Below the pieces are notes generated by a model, which was given only the letters and a program-made list of their open reading frames with translations, was not told the origin of the DNA and did not search any database. From Microbacterium lacus (lineage in GTDB: Bacteria > Actinomycetota > Actinomycetes > Actinomycetales > Microbacteriaceae), in NCBI RefSeq assembly GCF_002812805.1, contig NZ_NMUM01000011.1:25617-89616 (forward strand): a stretch of 64,000 nt of DNA. Direction: 5' to 3'. Shown piece by piece: positions 41,886-54,042 of this stretch (positions are counted from its first letter, which is position 1; the number at the start of each line of letters is the position of its first letter). The position numbers were made by a program, and so were the translations under genes.

Positions 41886-44441
41886 ATGATCGATCGCGAT
41901 CGGTTCCCCGTCGACCCGTGGCGCCTCATCGAGACCTCGTATTCGGAAGAAGACACGGGAGTTACCGAGACTCTGTTCGCGGTCGGGAACGGATATCTGG
42001 GGCTGCGGGGCAATCAGCCCGAGGGGCGACGCGCCCACGAACACGGCACGTTCATCAACGGACTGCACGAGACGTGGCCGATCCGTCACGCCGAGCAGGC
42101 CTACGGTTTCGCCGAGGTCGGGCAGACGATCGTCAACGCACCCGACGCCAAGGTGATGCGCGTGTACATCGATGACGAGCCGCTCTCGCTCGATGTCGCC
42201 GACGTCCGCGAGTACGAGCGCGTGCTCGATTTCCAGGAGGGGCTCCTGCGGCGTCACGTGGTGTGGTGCACCCCGTCGGGCAAGCAGGTGCAGGTCGACT
42301 TCGACCGCATCGTCTCGTTCGATGAGAAGCACCTGGCGGTGATGCGTCTGACCGTGACGGTTCTGAACGCTGATGCTCCGGTGACCATCTCGTGCCAGCT
42401 GATCAACCGCCAGGACGGCGAGGACGTCTACGGCGGCTCGATGAAGCGGGCGAAGGCAGCGGGGTTCGATCCCCGAAAAGCCGAGCGGATCGCCGCCGAT
42501 CGCGTCCTGCTGCCGCAGGAGTATTGGCAGGAGGGCGTTCGCTCGACGCTCAGCTACCAGGTCAACGAGTCGGGCATGACGGTGGCGGTTTCGGCCGACC
42601 ACTTGATCGACACCGAGAACGACTACGAGGCACGCACCCTCATCGAGCCCGACATCGCCAAAAACGTCTTCCGTGTTCAGGCGAAGCAGGGTGTGCCGAT
42701 CACCATCACAAAGCTCGTGTCCTACCACTCGTCGCGCGGGGTTCCCGCGCGCGAGCTCGTCGACCGCTGCCGACGCACGCTCGACCGGGCCGAGTTCGAG
42801 GGCGTGGAGTCGATCTACGAGCGTCAGCGCGAATGGATGGATGCGTTCTGGAAGCGCTCCGACGTTCGGATCGGTGGACACGACGATCTGCAGCAGGCCA
42901 CACGCTGGTGTCTGTTCCAGCTCGCGCAGGCCGCCTCCCGCGCGGACGGCCAGGGTGTGCCGGCCAAGGGTGTCACGGGATCCGGATACAGCGGGCACTA
43001 CTTCTGGGACACCGAGATCTACGTCCTGCCGTTCCTCACGTACACCTCGCCGCTCTGGGCGCGAAACGCGCTCCGGATGCGGGCGCTCATGCTCCCCGCC
43101 GCGCGTCGCCGTGCGTTCCAACTCAACGAGGCGGGCGCGCTCTTCCCCTGGCGGACGATCAACGGCGAAGAGGCATCCGCTTACTACGCCGCAGGCACAG
43201 CGCAGTACCACATCAACGCCGACGTGACCTATGCCCTGGCGAAGTACGTGCGCGGCACGGGCGACGTCGACTTCTTGTACCGCGAGGGCATCGATATCGC
43301 GGTCGAGACCGCACGGCTCTGGACCACCCTCGGCTTCTGGCGCGAGGGCGAGGGTGACCCGACGTTCCACATCCACGGCGTCACCGGCCCCGATGAATAC
43401 ACGACGGTCGTCAACGACAACCTGTTCACCAACGTGATGGCGCGTTTCAACCTCCGCTTCGCTGCGCGCACCGTGCGCGAGATGGAACATGACGCTCCCG
43501 ACGCCTACCGTCTGATGGTGGACCGTCTCGGTCTCGACCCGCTCGAGGCGGAGGGATGGGATCTCGCGGCCGAGGCGATGCACATCCCGTTCAGCCCAGC
43601 GCTCGGCATCCATCCGCAGGACTCTCTGTTCCTCGAGCGCGAGGTCTGGGATCTCGAGAACACGCCCGCGGATCGCCGCCCGCTGCTGCTGCACTTCCAC
43701 CCGCTCGTGATCTACCGCTTCCAGGTGCTCAAGCAGGCCGATGTCGTGCTCGCGCTGTTCCTGCAGGGCAACCACTTCTCCGCGGAAGAGAAGTTGGCCG
43801 ACTTCCAGTACTACGACCCGCTGACCACCGGGGATTCCACCCTGTCGGCCGTTGTCCAGGCGATCCTCGCGGCCGAGGTCGGATACCAGGACCTCGCGCT
43901 GGAGTACTTCGAGCAGTCGATCTTCGTGGACCTCGGCGACCTGCATCACAACGCCGCCGACGGTGTCCACGTGGCGTCCGCGGGTGGGGTGTGGACGGCG
44001 CTCGTCTGCGGCTTCGGCGGCATGCGCGACCACTACGGCGAGTTGTCCTTCGATCCGCGCCTGCCCGAGTCCTGGCCGGAGCTGTCGTATACGCTGCGCT
44101 GGCACGACGCGCACCTGAACGTCACGCTCACGCGCGAAGCTCTGACGCTGAGTCTGGACGAGGGTGAGGCCGAGCCGGTCGCGTTCTCGGTGCGCGGCCG
44201 TGAGTACGTTATCGCGCCGGGGGAGGAGATCTCGGTGGAGCTCGCCGACCAGGGTCCTGTGCGCTCGGGGCGTCCGACGATCGAGCAGTTCGAGGACATC
44301 CGACGCGAAGACGGCACGCTGCTCTCGGCGTCGGTTCCGACCGTGACGACCGTGATCCCGGCGCTCACCGGACCGATTCCCGTGGGTAGCGTCAGCGGAC
44401 TCGGCACGGGCGACGACTCGGACCTCGGCGCCGACTCCTGA
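41886..44441 (+). CDS. GH65 disaccharide phosphorylase (maltose/trehalose/kojibiose type)
   Basis: 851 aa. Family GH65 enzymes phosphorolyse alpha-glucosides to beta-glucose 1-phosphate. The start DPWRLIETSYSEEDTGVTETLFAVGNGYLGLRGN and the catalytic region HGVTGPDEYTTVVNDNLFTN (general acid E504) are characteristic, with HLHPL-like HFHPLVIYRFQVLKQADVVLA and ALEYFEQSIFVDLGDLHHNAADGVHVASAGG further on. The exact disaccharide cannot be read from the sequence. It follows beta-phosphoglucomutase by 55 nt. Confidence 0.9.
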   Translation: MIDRDRFPVDPWRLIETSYSEEDTGVTETLFAVGNGYLGLRGNQPEGRRAHEHGTFINGLHETWPIRHAEQAYGFAEVGQTIVNAPDAKVMRVYIDDEPLSLDVADVREYERVLDFQEGLLRRHVVWCTPSGKQVQVDFDRIVSFDEKHLAVMRLTVTVLNADAPVTISCQLINRQDGEDVYGGSMKRAKAAGFDPRKAERIAADRVLLPQEYWQEGVRSTLSYQVNESGMTVAVSADHLIDTENDYEARTLIEPDIAKNVFRVQAKQGVPITITKLVSYHSSRGVPARELVDRCRRTLDRAEFEGVESIYERQREWMDAFWKRSDVRIGGHDDLQQATRWCLFQLAQAASRADGQGVPAKGVTGSGYSGHYFWDTEIYVLPFLTYTSPLWARNALRMRALMLPAARRRAFQLNEAGALFPWRTINGEEASAYYAAGTAQYHINADVTYALAKYVRGTGDVDFLYREGIDIAVETARLWTTLGFWREGEGDPTFHIHGVTGPDEYTTVVNDNLFTNVMARFNLRFAARTVREMEHDAPDAYRLMVDRLGLDPLEAEGWDLAAEAMHIPFSPALGIHPQDSLFLEREVWDLENTPADRRPLLLHFHPLVIYRFQVLKQADVVLALFLQGNHFSAEEKLADFQYYDPLTTGDSTLSAVVQAILAAEVGYQDLALEYFEQSIFVDLGDLHHNAADGVHVASAGGVWTALVCGFGGMRDHYGELSFDPRLPESWPELSYTLRWHDAHLNVTLTREALTLSLDEGEAEPVAFSVRGREYVIAPGEEISVELADQGPVRSGRPTIEQFEDIRREDGTLLSASVPTVTTVIPALTGPIPVGSVSGLGTGDDSDLGADS

Positions 44442-44483
44442 CCCAGGGGCGGTCGGCTGGTACGGCTTCGGCGGCGTGCTTAG

Positions 44484-44583
44484 CGTTCACAATTCAGTCT
44501 CGTCGTCTTCCCGTCGCACGCGGACCCGCATCGTTTCGCGGATATCTGTCCGGCGGGATTGGCAGGGACTGAATACCGAACCG
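44484..44583. repeat. ~100-nt inverted-repeat element, copy 1
   Basis: Bounded by CGTTCACAATTCAGTCTC at the left and GGGACTGAATACCGAACCG at the right, which are imperfect inverted repeats. With copy 2 it fills the gap 44442-44813, in which no gene is visible. Copy 1 and copy 2 share most sequence in the last ~40 nt. Confidence 0.7.
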
Positions 44584-44631
44584 CGGCGACGACGGCCGCG
44601 CTGGGGGCCGGTTGCTCTCCGACGCCTCCGT

Positions 44632-44732
44632 CGTTCGCAATTCAGTCTCTTCGCGGTCGGTCCGGGGCCGGTGCCGCGCCGTCCCGCGGTGAACTCTGTC
44701 CCGCAGAGCCTGCGGGACTGAATTACGAACCG
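44632..44732. repeat. ~100-nt inverted-repeat element, copy 2
   Basis: Bounded by CGTTCGCAATTCAGTCTC and GGGACTGAATTACGAACCG. Inside, GTCCCGCA-GAGCC-TGCGGGAC forms a perfect 8-bp hairpin next to the right end. It lies 148 nt from copy 1 in the same orientation. No open frame shows coding character. Confidence 0.7.
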
Positions 44733-44801
44733 AGATGCGCTCTCAGTCCAACCCCGGTCTGGCCTGATGGCGGGAGCAGTTCGGATGTCACACCCACGCC
44801 G

Positions 44802-44807
44802 TAGGCT
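44802..44807 (+). promoter_or_regulatory. Predicted -10 box TAGGCT, leaderless start of dnaX
   Basis: TAGGCT, then 6 nt (GGGGGC), then the GTG at 44814. Confidence 0.5.
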
Positions 44808-44813
44808 GGGGGC

Positions 44814-47027
44814 GTGACCGCCGCCCTGTACCGCCGCTATCGACCCGAGACGTTCGGGCAGATGATCGGTCAGGCGCAGGTCACCGATCCGCTCATGACG
44901 GCGCTGCGCAACGACCGGGTCGGCCACGCGTACCTGTTCTCGGGTCCCCGCGGCTGCGGCAAGACGACCTCGGCCCGCGTTCTCGCGCGCTGCCTCAACT
45001 GCGCCGAGGGGCCGACCGATACGCCGTGCGGCGTCTGCCCGAGCTGCGTCGAACTCTCCCGTGCGGGCGGCGGTTCCCTCGATGTCGTCGAGATCGATGC
45101 CGCATCCCACAATGGTGTCGACGACGCCCGCGACCTGCGCGAACGGGCGATCTTCGCCCCGGCCCGCGACCGGTTCAAGATCTTCATCCTTGACGAGGCG
45201 CACATGGTCACCCAGCAGGGCTTCAACGCTCTGCTGAAGCTGGTCGAAGAGCCGCCGGATCACGTCAAATTCATCTTCGCGACGACCGAACCTGACAAGG
45301 TGCTCGGCACCATCCGCTCGCGCACCCATCACTATCCATTCCGGCTTGTGCCGCCCGGGCCGATGCTCGAGTACGTCCAAGAACTTTCGGCGCAAGAGGG
45401 TGTGCAGGTCGAGCCGGGTGTGCTTCCCCTCGTCGTCCGGGCCGGCGGCGGGTCGCCGCGTGACACCCTGTCGCTGCTCGATCAGCTGATCGCGGGTTCG
45501 GACATCTCGACAGAGTCCGGCTCCGCAACCGTCCGGTACGAACGCGCGGTTTCGTTGCTCGGCTACACCCATGCGGAGCTGTTGGACGAAGTCGTCGAGG
45601 CGCTCGCCGACCCCGATCCCGCGGCGGCGTTCGGCGCCGTCGACCGCGTCGTGCAGACCGGACAGGATCCGCGGCGCTTCGTCGATGATCTGCTCGAGCG
45701 TCTGCGCGACCTGATCGTGGTCGAGGCGACGGGTCCCGCGGCCTCAGCCGTGCTGCGCGGTGTCCCGGTGGACGAACTCGAACGGATGGGTCGACAGGCC
45801 CGCATCTTCGGCGGCGAACGTCTGTCCCGCGTTGCCGACCTGGTGAGCCGCACGCTCGACGACATGACCGGTGCGACATCGCCCCGTCTGCAGCTCGAAC
45901 TCATGATCGCGCGCGTGCTCGCATCCGAGGCCACACCTGCGGCCGGCGCGTCGCCTGCGGCCGGTGCGCCGCCTGTCACCAGCGCGCCGCCGGTAGCAGC
46001 GCCCGCAAAAGCGCCGGCAGCGGAAGCCCCGGTCAGACCGGCTGCGTCGACCCCCGGAGCGATAACGCCGGCTGCGCCTGCTCCGTCGGTGGCGCCTGCG
46101 ACGGCACCCGCTGCTGCAGCACAGGCAGATCCTGCGCCGGCTGCAGATCCTGCGCCGACAGAACCAGAACCGCCCGTCGACGAACCGGCGCGGCCTCGCC
46201 CGACCGGCCCCGTGACGGTGGCGATGCTCCGCGACGCGTGGCCTGAGGTCCTGTCGACACTCGAGGACATCAGTCGAACCTCGTGGCTCGTGGCGAGCAA
46301 CGCCCGCGTGCACGCGTACGAGGGTGACGTGCTCACGGTAACCTTCCAGAGCCAGAGCGATGTGCAGAAGTTCCGTCAACGCGGTGTCGCCGCCAACGCC
46401 AGCGAAGACCTGCGGACCGCGATCGACCGTGTCTTGGGCGTGCGGGTCAAGTTCCTCGCCCGGCTCGACGGTCCCGATCCTGCCCCGCCCGCGGACGAAC
46501 CGCCGCCGCCGGATGACGGTCCCCCCGATGACGCGCCGCCGCACGACCAGCCGCCGTCGGGATGGGTCACCCGCGCCCCCGGGTCGGGCGCCGAACGTCC
46601 CGAGGGAGCACCGTCAGCCCCCGTTTCGACATCTCGCTTGGCTCCCGCACCGGTGACGGAGTGGGCGGTCGCGGTGATCCCACGAACCGCGGATGAGCCG
46701 CCCGTCGCGCTCGGGACGATTCGCCCACCCGCCCAGCTCGCGGTCGACGACGAACCCGAAGAGGCGGTCGCTTCGCCGGCGCTCGGCCGCCCCACCGTGC
46801 CCGAGCGCGAGGGCCAGGTGCTGAGCGTCGACGAGCCGCCGGTTCCCGACGAGCCCGATGTCGATGTGCTCGGTCCGGGCTCGATGACGACCGCGCCCGC
46901 CCCCGCACGCACTCCTGCACCCGCAAAGCGGGTCACCGACCGTTACGGTGAGGCGGTCGTCCGCCAGGTGCTCGGCGCCACCTTCGTGCGCGAGGAACGC
47001 TTCGAACAGCCCACGAGGTTCAGCTGA
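44814..47027 (+). CDS. dnaX: DNA polymerase III subunit gamma/tau DnaX
   Basis: 737-aa clamp-loader ATPase. Walker A GPRGCGKT (44-51), zinc cysteines C63, C72, C75 and C78, Walker [10 protein letters not shown] and the sensor [23 protein letters not shown] are intact. After domain III comes a long Ala/Pro-rich linker (about 380-460) and a tau-like segment ([24 protein letters not shown]), then another disordered Pro/Glu-rich stretch and a short conserved tail. The stop shares a base with the recR start (TGATG). Confidence 0.95.
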   Translation: MTAALYRRYRPETFGQMIGQAQVTDPLMTALRNDRVGHAYLFSGPRGCGKTTSARVLARCLNCAEGPTDTPCGVCPSCVELSRAGGGSLDVVEIDAASHNGVDDARDLRERAIFAPARDRFKIFILDEAHMVTQQGFNALLKLVEEPPDHVKFIFATTEPDKVLGTIRSRTHHYPFRLVPPGPMLEYVQELSAQEGVQVEPGVLPLVVRAGGGSPRDTLSLLDQLIAGSDISTESGSATVRYERAVSLLGYTHAELLDEVVEALADPDPAAAFGAVDRVVQTGQDPRRFVDDLLERLRDLIVVEATGPAASAVLRGVPVDELERMGRQARIFGGERLSRVADLVSRTLDDMTGATSPRLQLELMIARVLASEATPAAGASPAAGAPPVTSAPPVAAPAKAPAAEAPVRPAASTPGAITPAAPAPSVAPATAPAAAAQADPAPAADPAPTEPEPPVDEPARPRPTGPVTVAMLRDAWPEVLSTLEDISRTSWLVASNARVHAYEGDVLTVTFQSQSDVQKFRQRGVAANASEDLRTAIDRVLGVRVKFLARLDGPDPAPPADEPPPPDDGPPDDAPPHDQPPSGWVTRAPGSGAERPEGAPSAPVSTSRLAPAPVTEWAVAVIPRTADEPPVALGTIRPPAQLAVDDEPEEAVASPALGRPTVPEREGQVLSVDEPPVPDEPDVDVLGPGSMTTAPAPARTPAPAKRVTDRYGEAVVRQVLGATFVREERFEQPTRFS

Positions 47028-47620
47028 TGTACGACGGAATCGTTCAAGATCTGATCGACGAGTTCGGTCGGCTGCCGGGCATCGGGCCGAAGTCGGCTCA
47101 GCGCATCGCCTTCCACATCCTGCAGACCCCGTCGTTCGATGTGAAGCGGCTCGCGACGCTGTTGGCCGATGTGCGCGAGCGGGTTCGTTTCTGCGAGGTC
47201 TGCGGCAACGTGTCCGAGCAGGACCGCTGCAGCATCTGTCGTGATCCGCGGCGCAACCCCCAGGTCATCTGTGTCGTCGAAGACGCGAAGGATGTCGCGG
47301 CCATCGAGCGCACGCGCGAGTTCCGCGGGCTGTACCACGTCCTCGGTGGGGCGATCAGCCCGATCGATGGTGTGGGTCCCGACGATCTGCGAGTCACCGA
47401 GCTGATGACCCGCCTCGCCGACGGCACCGTGCAGGAAGTCATCCTCGCGACGAACCCGAACCTGGAGGGTGAAGCGACGGCGACCTACCTGAGTCGACTC
47501 CTGCTGACCCTCCAGCTGCGCGTCTCGCGCCTCGCGTCCGGCCTGCCGGTGGGTGGGGACCTCGAGTACGCCGACGAGGTCACCCTCGGTCGTGCGTTCG
47601 AGGGTCGCAGGACGCTCTAG
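47027..47620 (+). CDS. recR: Recombination mediator RecR
   Basis: 197 aa. HhH region [22 protein letters not shown], a four-Cys zinc finger CEVCGN to DRCSIC (about 57-72), and a Toprim domain ([17 protein letters not shown] and [16 protein letters not shown]). It works with RecF/RecO in gap repair. Translationally coupled to dnaX by a 1-nt overlap, the usual bacterial pairing. Confidence 0.96.
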   Translation: MYDGIVQDLIDEFGRLPGIGPKSAQRIAFHILQTPSFDVKRLATLLADVRERVRFCEVCGNVSEQDRCSICRDPRRNPQVICVVEDAKDVAAIERTREFRGLYHVLGGAISPIDGVGPDDLRVTELMTRLADGTVQEVILATNPNLEGEATATYLSRLLLTLQLRVSRLASGLPVGGDLEYADEVTLGRAFEGRRTL

Positions 47621-47660
47621 GGCGAGACAGCTCGCGGCGCGATGCTCCGGCCACTCCGGC

Positions 47661-48152
47661 TCAGCGGAGCACTTCGACGAGCACGATCCACGAGATCATG
47701 AGCGCGACCGGTATCGCGACGATGGCCCCGACAGCGACCACGACCAGGCCGGCGGGCTCTCCCGCGATCAGCATCGCCGAACCCGCGGCGTAGATCGCCG
47801 CGGGCAGGAAGTTGACCGCGGCTCGCGGCCCCTTGTAGCGGTTCTCTGGGTTGGTGTTCTGGGCGATCGCCCGCGCCGCATGTGCGTTGAACACCATCGT
47901 GATCAGCGCCGATGCGAGAACGGCGGCGCCGTAGGCGACGAAGGTAATCCCGGGGAACAGGGCGAGCGCGGAAGCCGTGATCGCGAGGACGAGCGTTGCG
48001 ATTCCCGCGCCCAGGCGCGCGGTCAGCGAGCGTGACTTCACGATCTCGGCGATGTTGACGCTCGCCGCGACGATGACGAGGCCCGCCAAGGCGGCTGTCG
48101 CGCCGAGGATGCCGAGGTTGAACTCGTTCCAGCCGAGGTCATCGAGAGTCAT
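47661..48152 (-). CDS. Four-helix membrane protein of unknown function
   Basis: 163 aa with four hydrophobic segments at about 14-35, 47-70, 72-92 and 115-160. No recognised motif; the middle loop ARAIAQNTNPENRYKGPRA is polar. It stands alone between recR (convergent) and lysC (divergent). The family is not recognised. Confidence 0.7.
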   Translation of the reverse strand: MTLDDLGWNEFNLGILGATAALAGLVIVAASVNIAEIVKSRSLTARLGAGIATLVLAITASALALFPGITFVAYGAAVLASALITMVFNAHAARAIAQNTNPENRYKGPRAAVNFLPAAIYAAGSAMLIAGEPAGLVVVAVGAIVAIPVALMISWIVLVEVLR

Positions 48153-48200
48153 GCCCGCACCCTAGCGCCTACATGGGCGTGACGGCATATGGGGGTTCCG

Positions 48201-48206
48201 TAGAAT
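48201..48206 (+). promoter_or_regulatory. Predicted -10 box TAGAAT of lysC
   Basis: TAGAAT lies 39 nt before the lysC GTG. Transcription would start near 48213 and leave a short leader with GGAG (48234-48237) as ribosome binding site. Confidence 0.45.
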
Positions 48207-48245
48207 GGGCTCGGCGTTTCCGCCGCTCACCCCTGGAGAAACATC

Positions 48246-50761
<2,516 letters not shown>

Positions 50762-50781
50762 GTTTGTTCGGCGCGTAAAAA

Positions 50782-50805
50782 CCGCCGACTTTTCGCTGTC
50801 GGCGG
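50782..50805 (+). terminator. Hairpin after asd
   Basis: CCGCCGAC-TTTTCGCT-GTCGGCGG is a perfect 8-bp stem starting 20 nt after the asd stop. There is no T-tract after it, but it is the only strong hairpin before the mqo promoter. Confidence 0.45.
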
Positions 50806-50839
50806 TGCACTGGCGTCCTCGTGCCCCGAACCGCAGAAC

Positions 50840-50845
50840 TAGACT
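50840..50845 (+). promoter_or_regulatory. Predicted -10 box TAGACT, leaderless start of mqo
   Basis: TAGACT, then 6 nt, then the GTG at 50852; no ribosome binding site. Confidence 0.5.
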
Positions 50846-50851
50846 TGTCCA

Positions 50852-52330
50852 GTGAGCGAAACCGTCGACGTCGTGCTCATCGGTGGCGGGATCATGAGCG
50901 CCACCCTGGGTACCCTCCTGCATCAACTCGAACCCGACTGGAAGATCGTCCTCGTCGAACGACTTTCGGATGTCGCGCTCGAGAGTTCGAACGCCTGGAA
51001 CAACGCGGGCACGGGCCATGCGGCCCTCTGCGAGCTCAACTACATGCCGCAGGCACCCGACGGATCTGTAGACCCGGCCAAAGCCGTCTCGATCAACGAG
51101 CAGTTTCAGCAGAGCCGTCAATTCTGGGCAAACCTCGTCAAGCGTGGCGTGCTGAGCGAGCCGAAGACGTTCATCAACGCCACACCGCACATGACGTTCG
51201 TGCGTGGCGAGAAGGACGTCGAGTACCTGCGTCGCCGATACGAGGCTCTGAAGACGCAGCCCCTGTTCGCGGGCATCGAGTACAGCGAAGACTCCCGCGT
51301 GATCAACAAGTGGGCGCCGCTGTTGATGCAGAAGCGGTTGAAGAGCGATGAGCCGTTCGCGGCGACGCGCGTTCCCGCGGGCACGGACGTCGACTTCGGT
51401 GCGCTCACCCACCAGCTGATCGATCACCTGCGGGACGACGGCGTGGAGGTCATGACCGACCGCGAAGTCCGCAATCTGAAGCGGCAGAAGGACGGAACGT
51501 GGCTCGTCAAGACCCGTAACCGGCTGGGGCGAACGCCCGGCGAGATCAACGCCAAGTTCGTCTTCGTGGGTGCGGGCGGGTGGGCGCTCAAGCTTCTGCA
51601 GCGTTCGGGCATCCCCGAGATCTCGGGCTACGGTGTCTTCCCGATCGGTGGGCAGTGGCTCAAGACCTCCAACCCCGAGCTGATCGCGCAGCACCGCGCC
51701 AAGGTGTACTCGCAGGCGTCCGTCGGCGCACCGCCGATGTCGGTTCCGCACCTCGACACGCGCGTCGTGGACGGTGAAGCATCCCTGATGTTCGGCCCGT
51801 TCGCGACATTCAGCCCGAAGTTCCTCAAGAACGGATCCGTGTTCGATCTGGTGACGCAGATCCGGCCGGGCAACCTGCTGCCGATGCTGAAGGTCGCCGT
51901 CGACAACCCGGGCCTGCTCAAGTACCTGATCGCCGAGCTGCTGAAGAACCACGGCAAGAAGATGGATTCGCTGCGAGAGTTCGTGCCGACGGCGAAGGAC
52001 GTGGACTGGCAGTTGCTGAACGCCGGCCAGCGCGCTCAGGTCATGAAGAAGGACCCGAAGAAGATCGGCGTACTGCAGTTCGGTACCGAGGTCGTCGCGG
52101 CGAAGGATGGCTCGATCGCCGGTCTACTCGGCGCATCGCCCGGCGCCTCCACGGCCGTATCGATCATGCTCGGGCTGTTGCAGACCTGCTTCCCCGACCG
52201 AGTCGACGCGTGGACGCCTGAGCTGCGCGAACTGATCCCCAGTTATGGCGAGACGCTCAACACGCAGCCCGACGTCGCTCGGGTCACGATCGAAGAGACC
52301 GCGGCGGCACTCGCCATCACGGCCGTCTGA
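50852..52330 (+). CDS. mqo: Malate:quinone oxidoreductase Mqo
   Basis: 492-aa FAD protein that oxidises malate at the membrane and feeds the quinone pool. FAD motif VVLIGGGIMSATLGTLLHQLEP at the N terminus, then SSNAWNNAGTGHAALCELNY, VGAGGWALKLLQ, GYGVFPIGGQWL and the C-terminal GLLGASPGASTAVSIMLGLL, all conserved in Mqo. Confidence 0.96.
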   Translation: MSETVDVVLIGGGIMSATLGTLLHQLEPDWKIVLVERLSDVALESSNAWNNAGTGHAALCELNYMPQAPDGSVDPAKAVSINEQFQQSRQFWANLVKRGVLSEPKTFINATPHMTFVRGEKDVEYLRRRYEALKTQPLFAGIEYSEDSRVINKWAPLLMQKRLKSDEPFAATRVPAGTDVDFGALTHQLIDHLRDDGVEVMTDREVRNLKRQKDGTWLVKTRNRLGRTPGEINAKFVFVGAGGWALKLLQRSGIPEISGYGVFPIGGQWLKTSNPELIAQHRAKVYSQASVGAPPMSVPHLDTRVVDGEASLMFGPFATFSPKFLKNGSVFDLVTQIRPGNLLPMLKVAVDNPGLLKYLIAELLKNHGKKMDSLREFVPTAKDVDWQLLNAGQRAQVMKKDPKKIGVLQFGTEVVAAKDGSIAGLLGASPGASTAVSIMLGLLQTCFPDRVDAWTPELRELIPSYGETLNTQPDVARVTIEETAAALAITAV

Positions 52331-52343
52331 CCCGGTTCCTCCG

Positions 52344-52349
52344 TAGACT
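52344..52349 (+). promoter_or_regulatory. Predicted -10 box TAGACT, leaderless start of tdk
   Basis: TAGACT, then 6 nt (CTGCGC), then the GTG at 52356. Confidence 0.5.
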
Positions 52350-52355
52350 CTGCGC

Positions 52356-52982
52356 GTGGCAAAACTGTACTTCCGCTACGGCGCGATGAACTCTGGAAAG
52401 TCGACCGCGCTGCTGCAAGCCGCGTACAACTACGAGGAGCGCGGCCAGAGAGCGCTGCTCGCCAAGCCCGCGATCGACACGAAAGCGGACGACCAGATCG
52501 CGTCCCGACTCGGCGTTTCGCGAACCGTCGACTTCCTCATCGAGCCCGAAGCCGATGCTGGCGCGCTGTTTCGCGAGCAGCGGGATCGATCGCGCGCCGC
52601 GACGGGGGTGGATATCTCGTGCCTCCTCGTCGACGAGGCCCAGTTCCTGACGCCTCGCCAGGTCGACGACCTGTTCCGCATCGCGATCCACGACAACATC
52701 CCCGTTCTCGCCTACGGCATCCGTTCCGACTTCCTGACGGCCGCTTTTCCGGGCTCGAGGCGACTGCTCGAGATCGCACACACCCTCGAAGAGTTGAAGA
52801 CGATCTGCCGGTGCGGTCGCAAGGCGGTTTTCAACGGGCGCGTCATCGACGGGCGGTTCGTGTTCGACGGCGACCAAGTCGCGATCGACGAGACAGGCGA
52901 ACGCACGGAGCATGTCGTGACGTATGAGTCGCTCTGCGGTGCCTGCTACCTGGAAGAGTCGGGCGACCGCCTCAGCCGATAG
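52356..52982 (+). CDS. tdk: Thymidine kinase
   Basis: 208 aa, type II thymidine kinase of nucleotide salvage. P-loop GAMNSGKST (9-17), Walker B CLLVDEAQFLTPRQVDDLF and lasso/zinc cysteines CRCGRKA (about 150) and CGACYLEE (about 193). The GTG start is set by the leaderless -10 box. Confidence 0.94.
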   Translation: MAKLYFRYGAMNSGKSTALLQAAYNYEERGQRALLAKPAIDTKADDQIASRLGVSRTVDFLIEPEADAGALFREQRDRSRAATGVDISCLLVDEAQFLTPRQVDDLFRIAIHDNIPVLAYGIRSDFLTAAFPGSRRLLEIAHTLEELKTICRCGRKAVFNGRVIDGRFVFDGDQVAIDETGERTEHVVTYESLCGACYLEESGDRLSR

Positions 52983-53009
52983 CGGGAACGCACGAGGCGC
53001 CGCCCGGTT

Positions 53010-53015
53010 TAGGCT
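53010..53015 (+). promoter_or_regulatory. Predicted -10 box TAGGCT, leaderless start of galE
   Basis: TAGGCT, then 6 nt (GAGATC), then the ATG at 53022. Confidence 0.5.
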
Positions 53016-53021
53016 GAGATC

Positions 53022-54038
53022 ATGCGCGTTCTTCTTGCCGGCGGTGCCGGTTACATCGGTGCTCACACGGCTGTCGCCCTGCTCGACGGCGGCCACGAGG
53101 TCGTGTTGCTGGACGATCTTTCGGGTACCCACGCCGAGGCGGCCGTACGGATCGAGAAGATCACCGGCCGGCCCGCGCCGCTCGTGATCGGCGACGCGGC
53201 GGACGACGCGGTGGTCGAGCGCACCTTCGACGAGTTCGGCCCCTTCGACGCGATCCTGCAGTTCGCGGCGCACAAGGCGGTCGGTGAGTCGACGCAGAAG
53301 CCGCTGCAGTACTACGCCAACAACTTGGGCACGACGTTCGCGCTCCTGCGGGTGGGACTTGCCCGAGGCATCCGCTCCTTCGTCTTCTCGAGCACCGGTA
53401 CTGTCTACTCGGACCCGGAGGACCTGCCGTTCCGCGAGACGTCGCGGACGAGCATCGACCTGTCGAACCCGTACTCGAAGTCGAAGCGGATGAACGAGGT
53501 CGTGCTCGAGGATGTGGCCCGGGTCAACCCCGAACTCGACGTCACGGTGCTGCGATACTTCAACCCGGTCGGTGCGCACGAGAGCGGGCTCATCGGGGAG
53601 GACCCGGCGGGCATCCCGAACAACCTCATGCCGTACGTCTCGCGCGTCGCGATCGGCTCGCTCGAACGCATCGGTGTGTTCGGCGACGACTACGACACAC
53701 CGGACGGCACCGGCTTGCGCGACTACATCCACGTCGTTGACCTCGCCGAGGGGCACGTCGCGGCGCTGAATGCGGCACAGCCCGGGTACGCGGTGTACAA
53801 CCTCGGGACGGGTGAGCCCGTGAGCGTGCTCGGACTCATCGCGGCGTTCGAGAAGGCTGTCGGGCACGAGCTACCCAAGCAGATCCTCGACCGGCGCCCC
53901 GGTGATGTCGCGGCGACCTATTGCGACCCCGCCAAGGCCGCCCAGGAACTCGGCTGGACCACCCGGTTGACGATCGACGATGCCTGCCGTGACTACTGGC
54001 GCTGGCAGCAGCAGAACCCGCAGGGATACGCCGCTTAG
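53022..54038 (+). CDS. galE: UDP-glucose 4-epimerase GalE
   Basis: 338-aa short-chain dehydrogenase-type epimerase. NAD motif LLAGGAGYIGAHTAVALLDGG (4-24), HKAVGES, SSTGTVYSD and the catalytic YSKSK (PYSKSKRMNEVV), then VLRYFNPVGAHESGLIGEDP and LRDYIHVVDLAEGH. It stands alone, convergent with the following gene. Confidence 0.94.
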   Translation: MRVLLAGGAGYIGAHTAVALLDGGHEVVLLDDLSGTHAEAAVRIEKITGRPAPLVIGDAADDAVVERTFDEFGPFDAILQFAAHKAVGESTQKPLQYYANNLGTTFALLRVGLARGIRSFVFSSTGTVYSDPEDLPFRETSRTSIDLSNPYSKSKRMNEVVLEDVARVNPELDVTVLRYFNPVGAHESGLIGEDPAGIPNNLMPYVSRVAIGSLERIGVFGDDYDTPDGTGLRDYIHVVDLAEGHVAALNAAQPGYAVYNLGTGEPVSVLGLIAAFEKAVGHELPKQILDRRPGDVAATYCDPAKAAQELGWTTRLTIDDACRDYWRWQQQNPQGYAA

Positions 54039-54042
54039 AGAC

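Noticed and set aside
47640..47672. Hairpin GCTCCG/CGGAGC as recR terminator
   Set aside because: 6-bp stem with a long loop, overlapping the next gene's stop, no T-tract.
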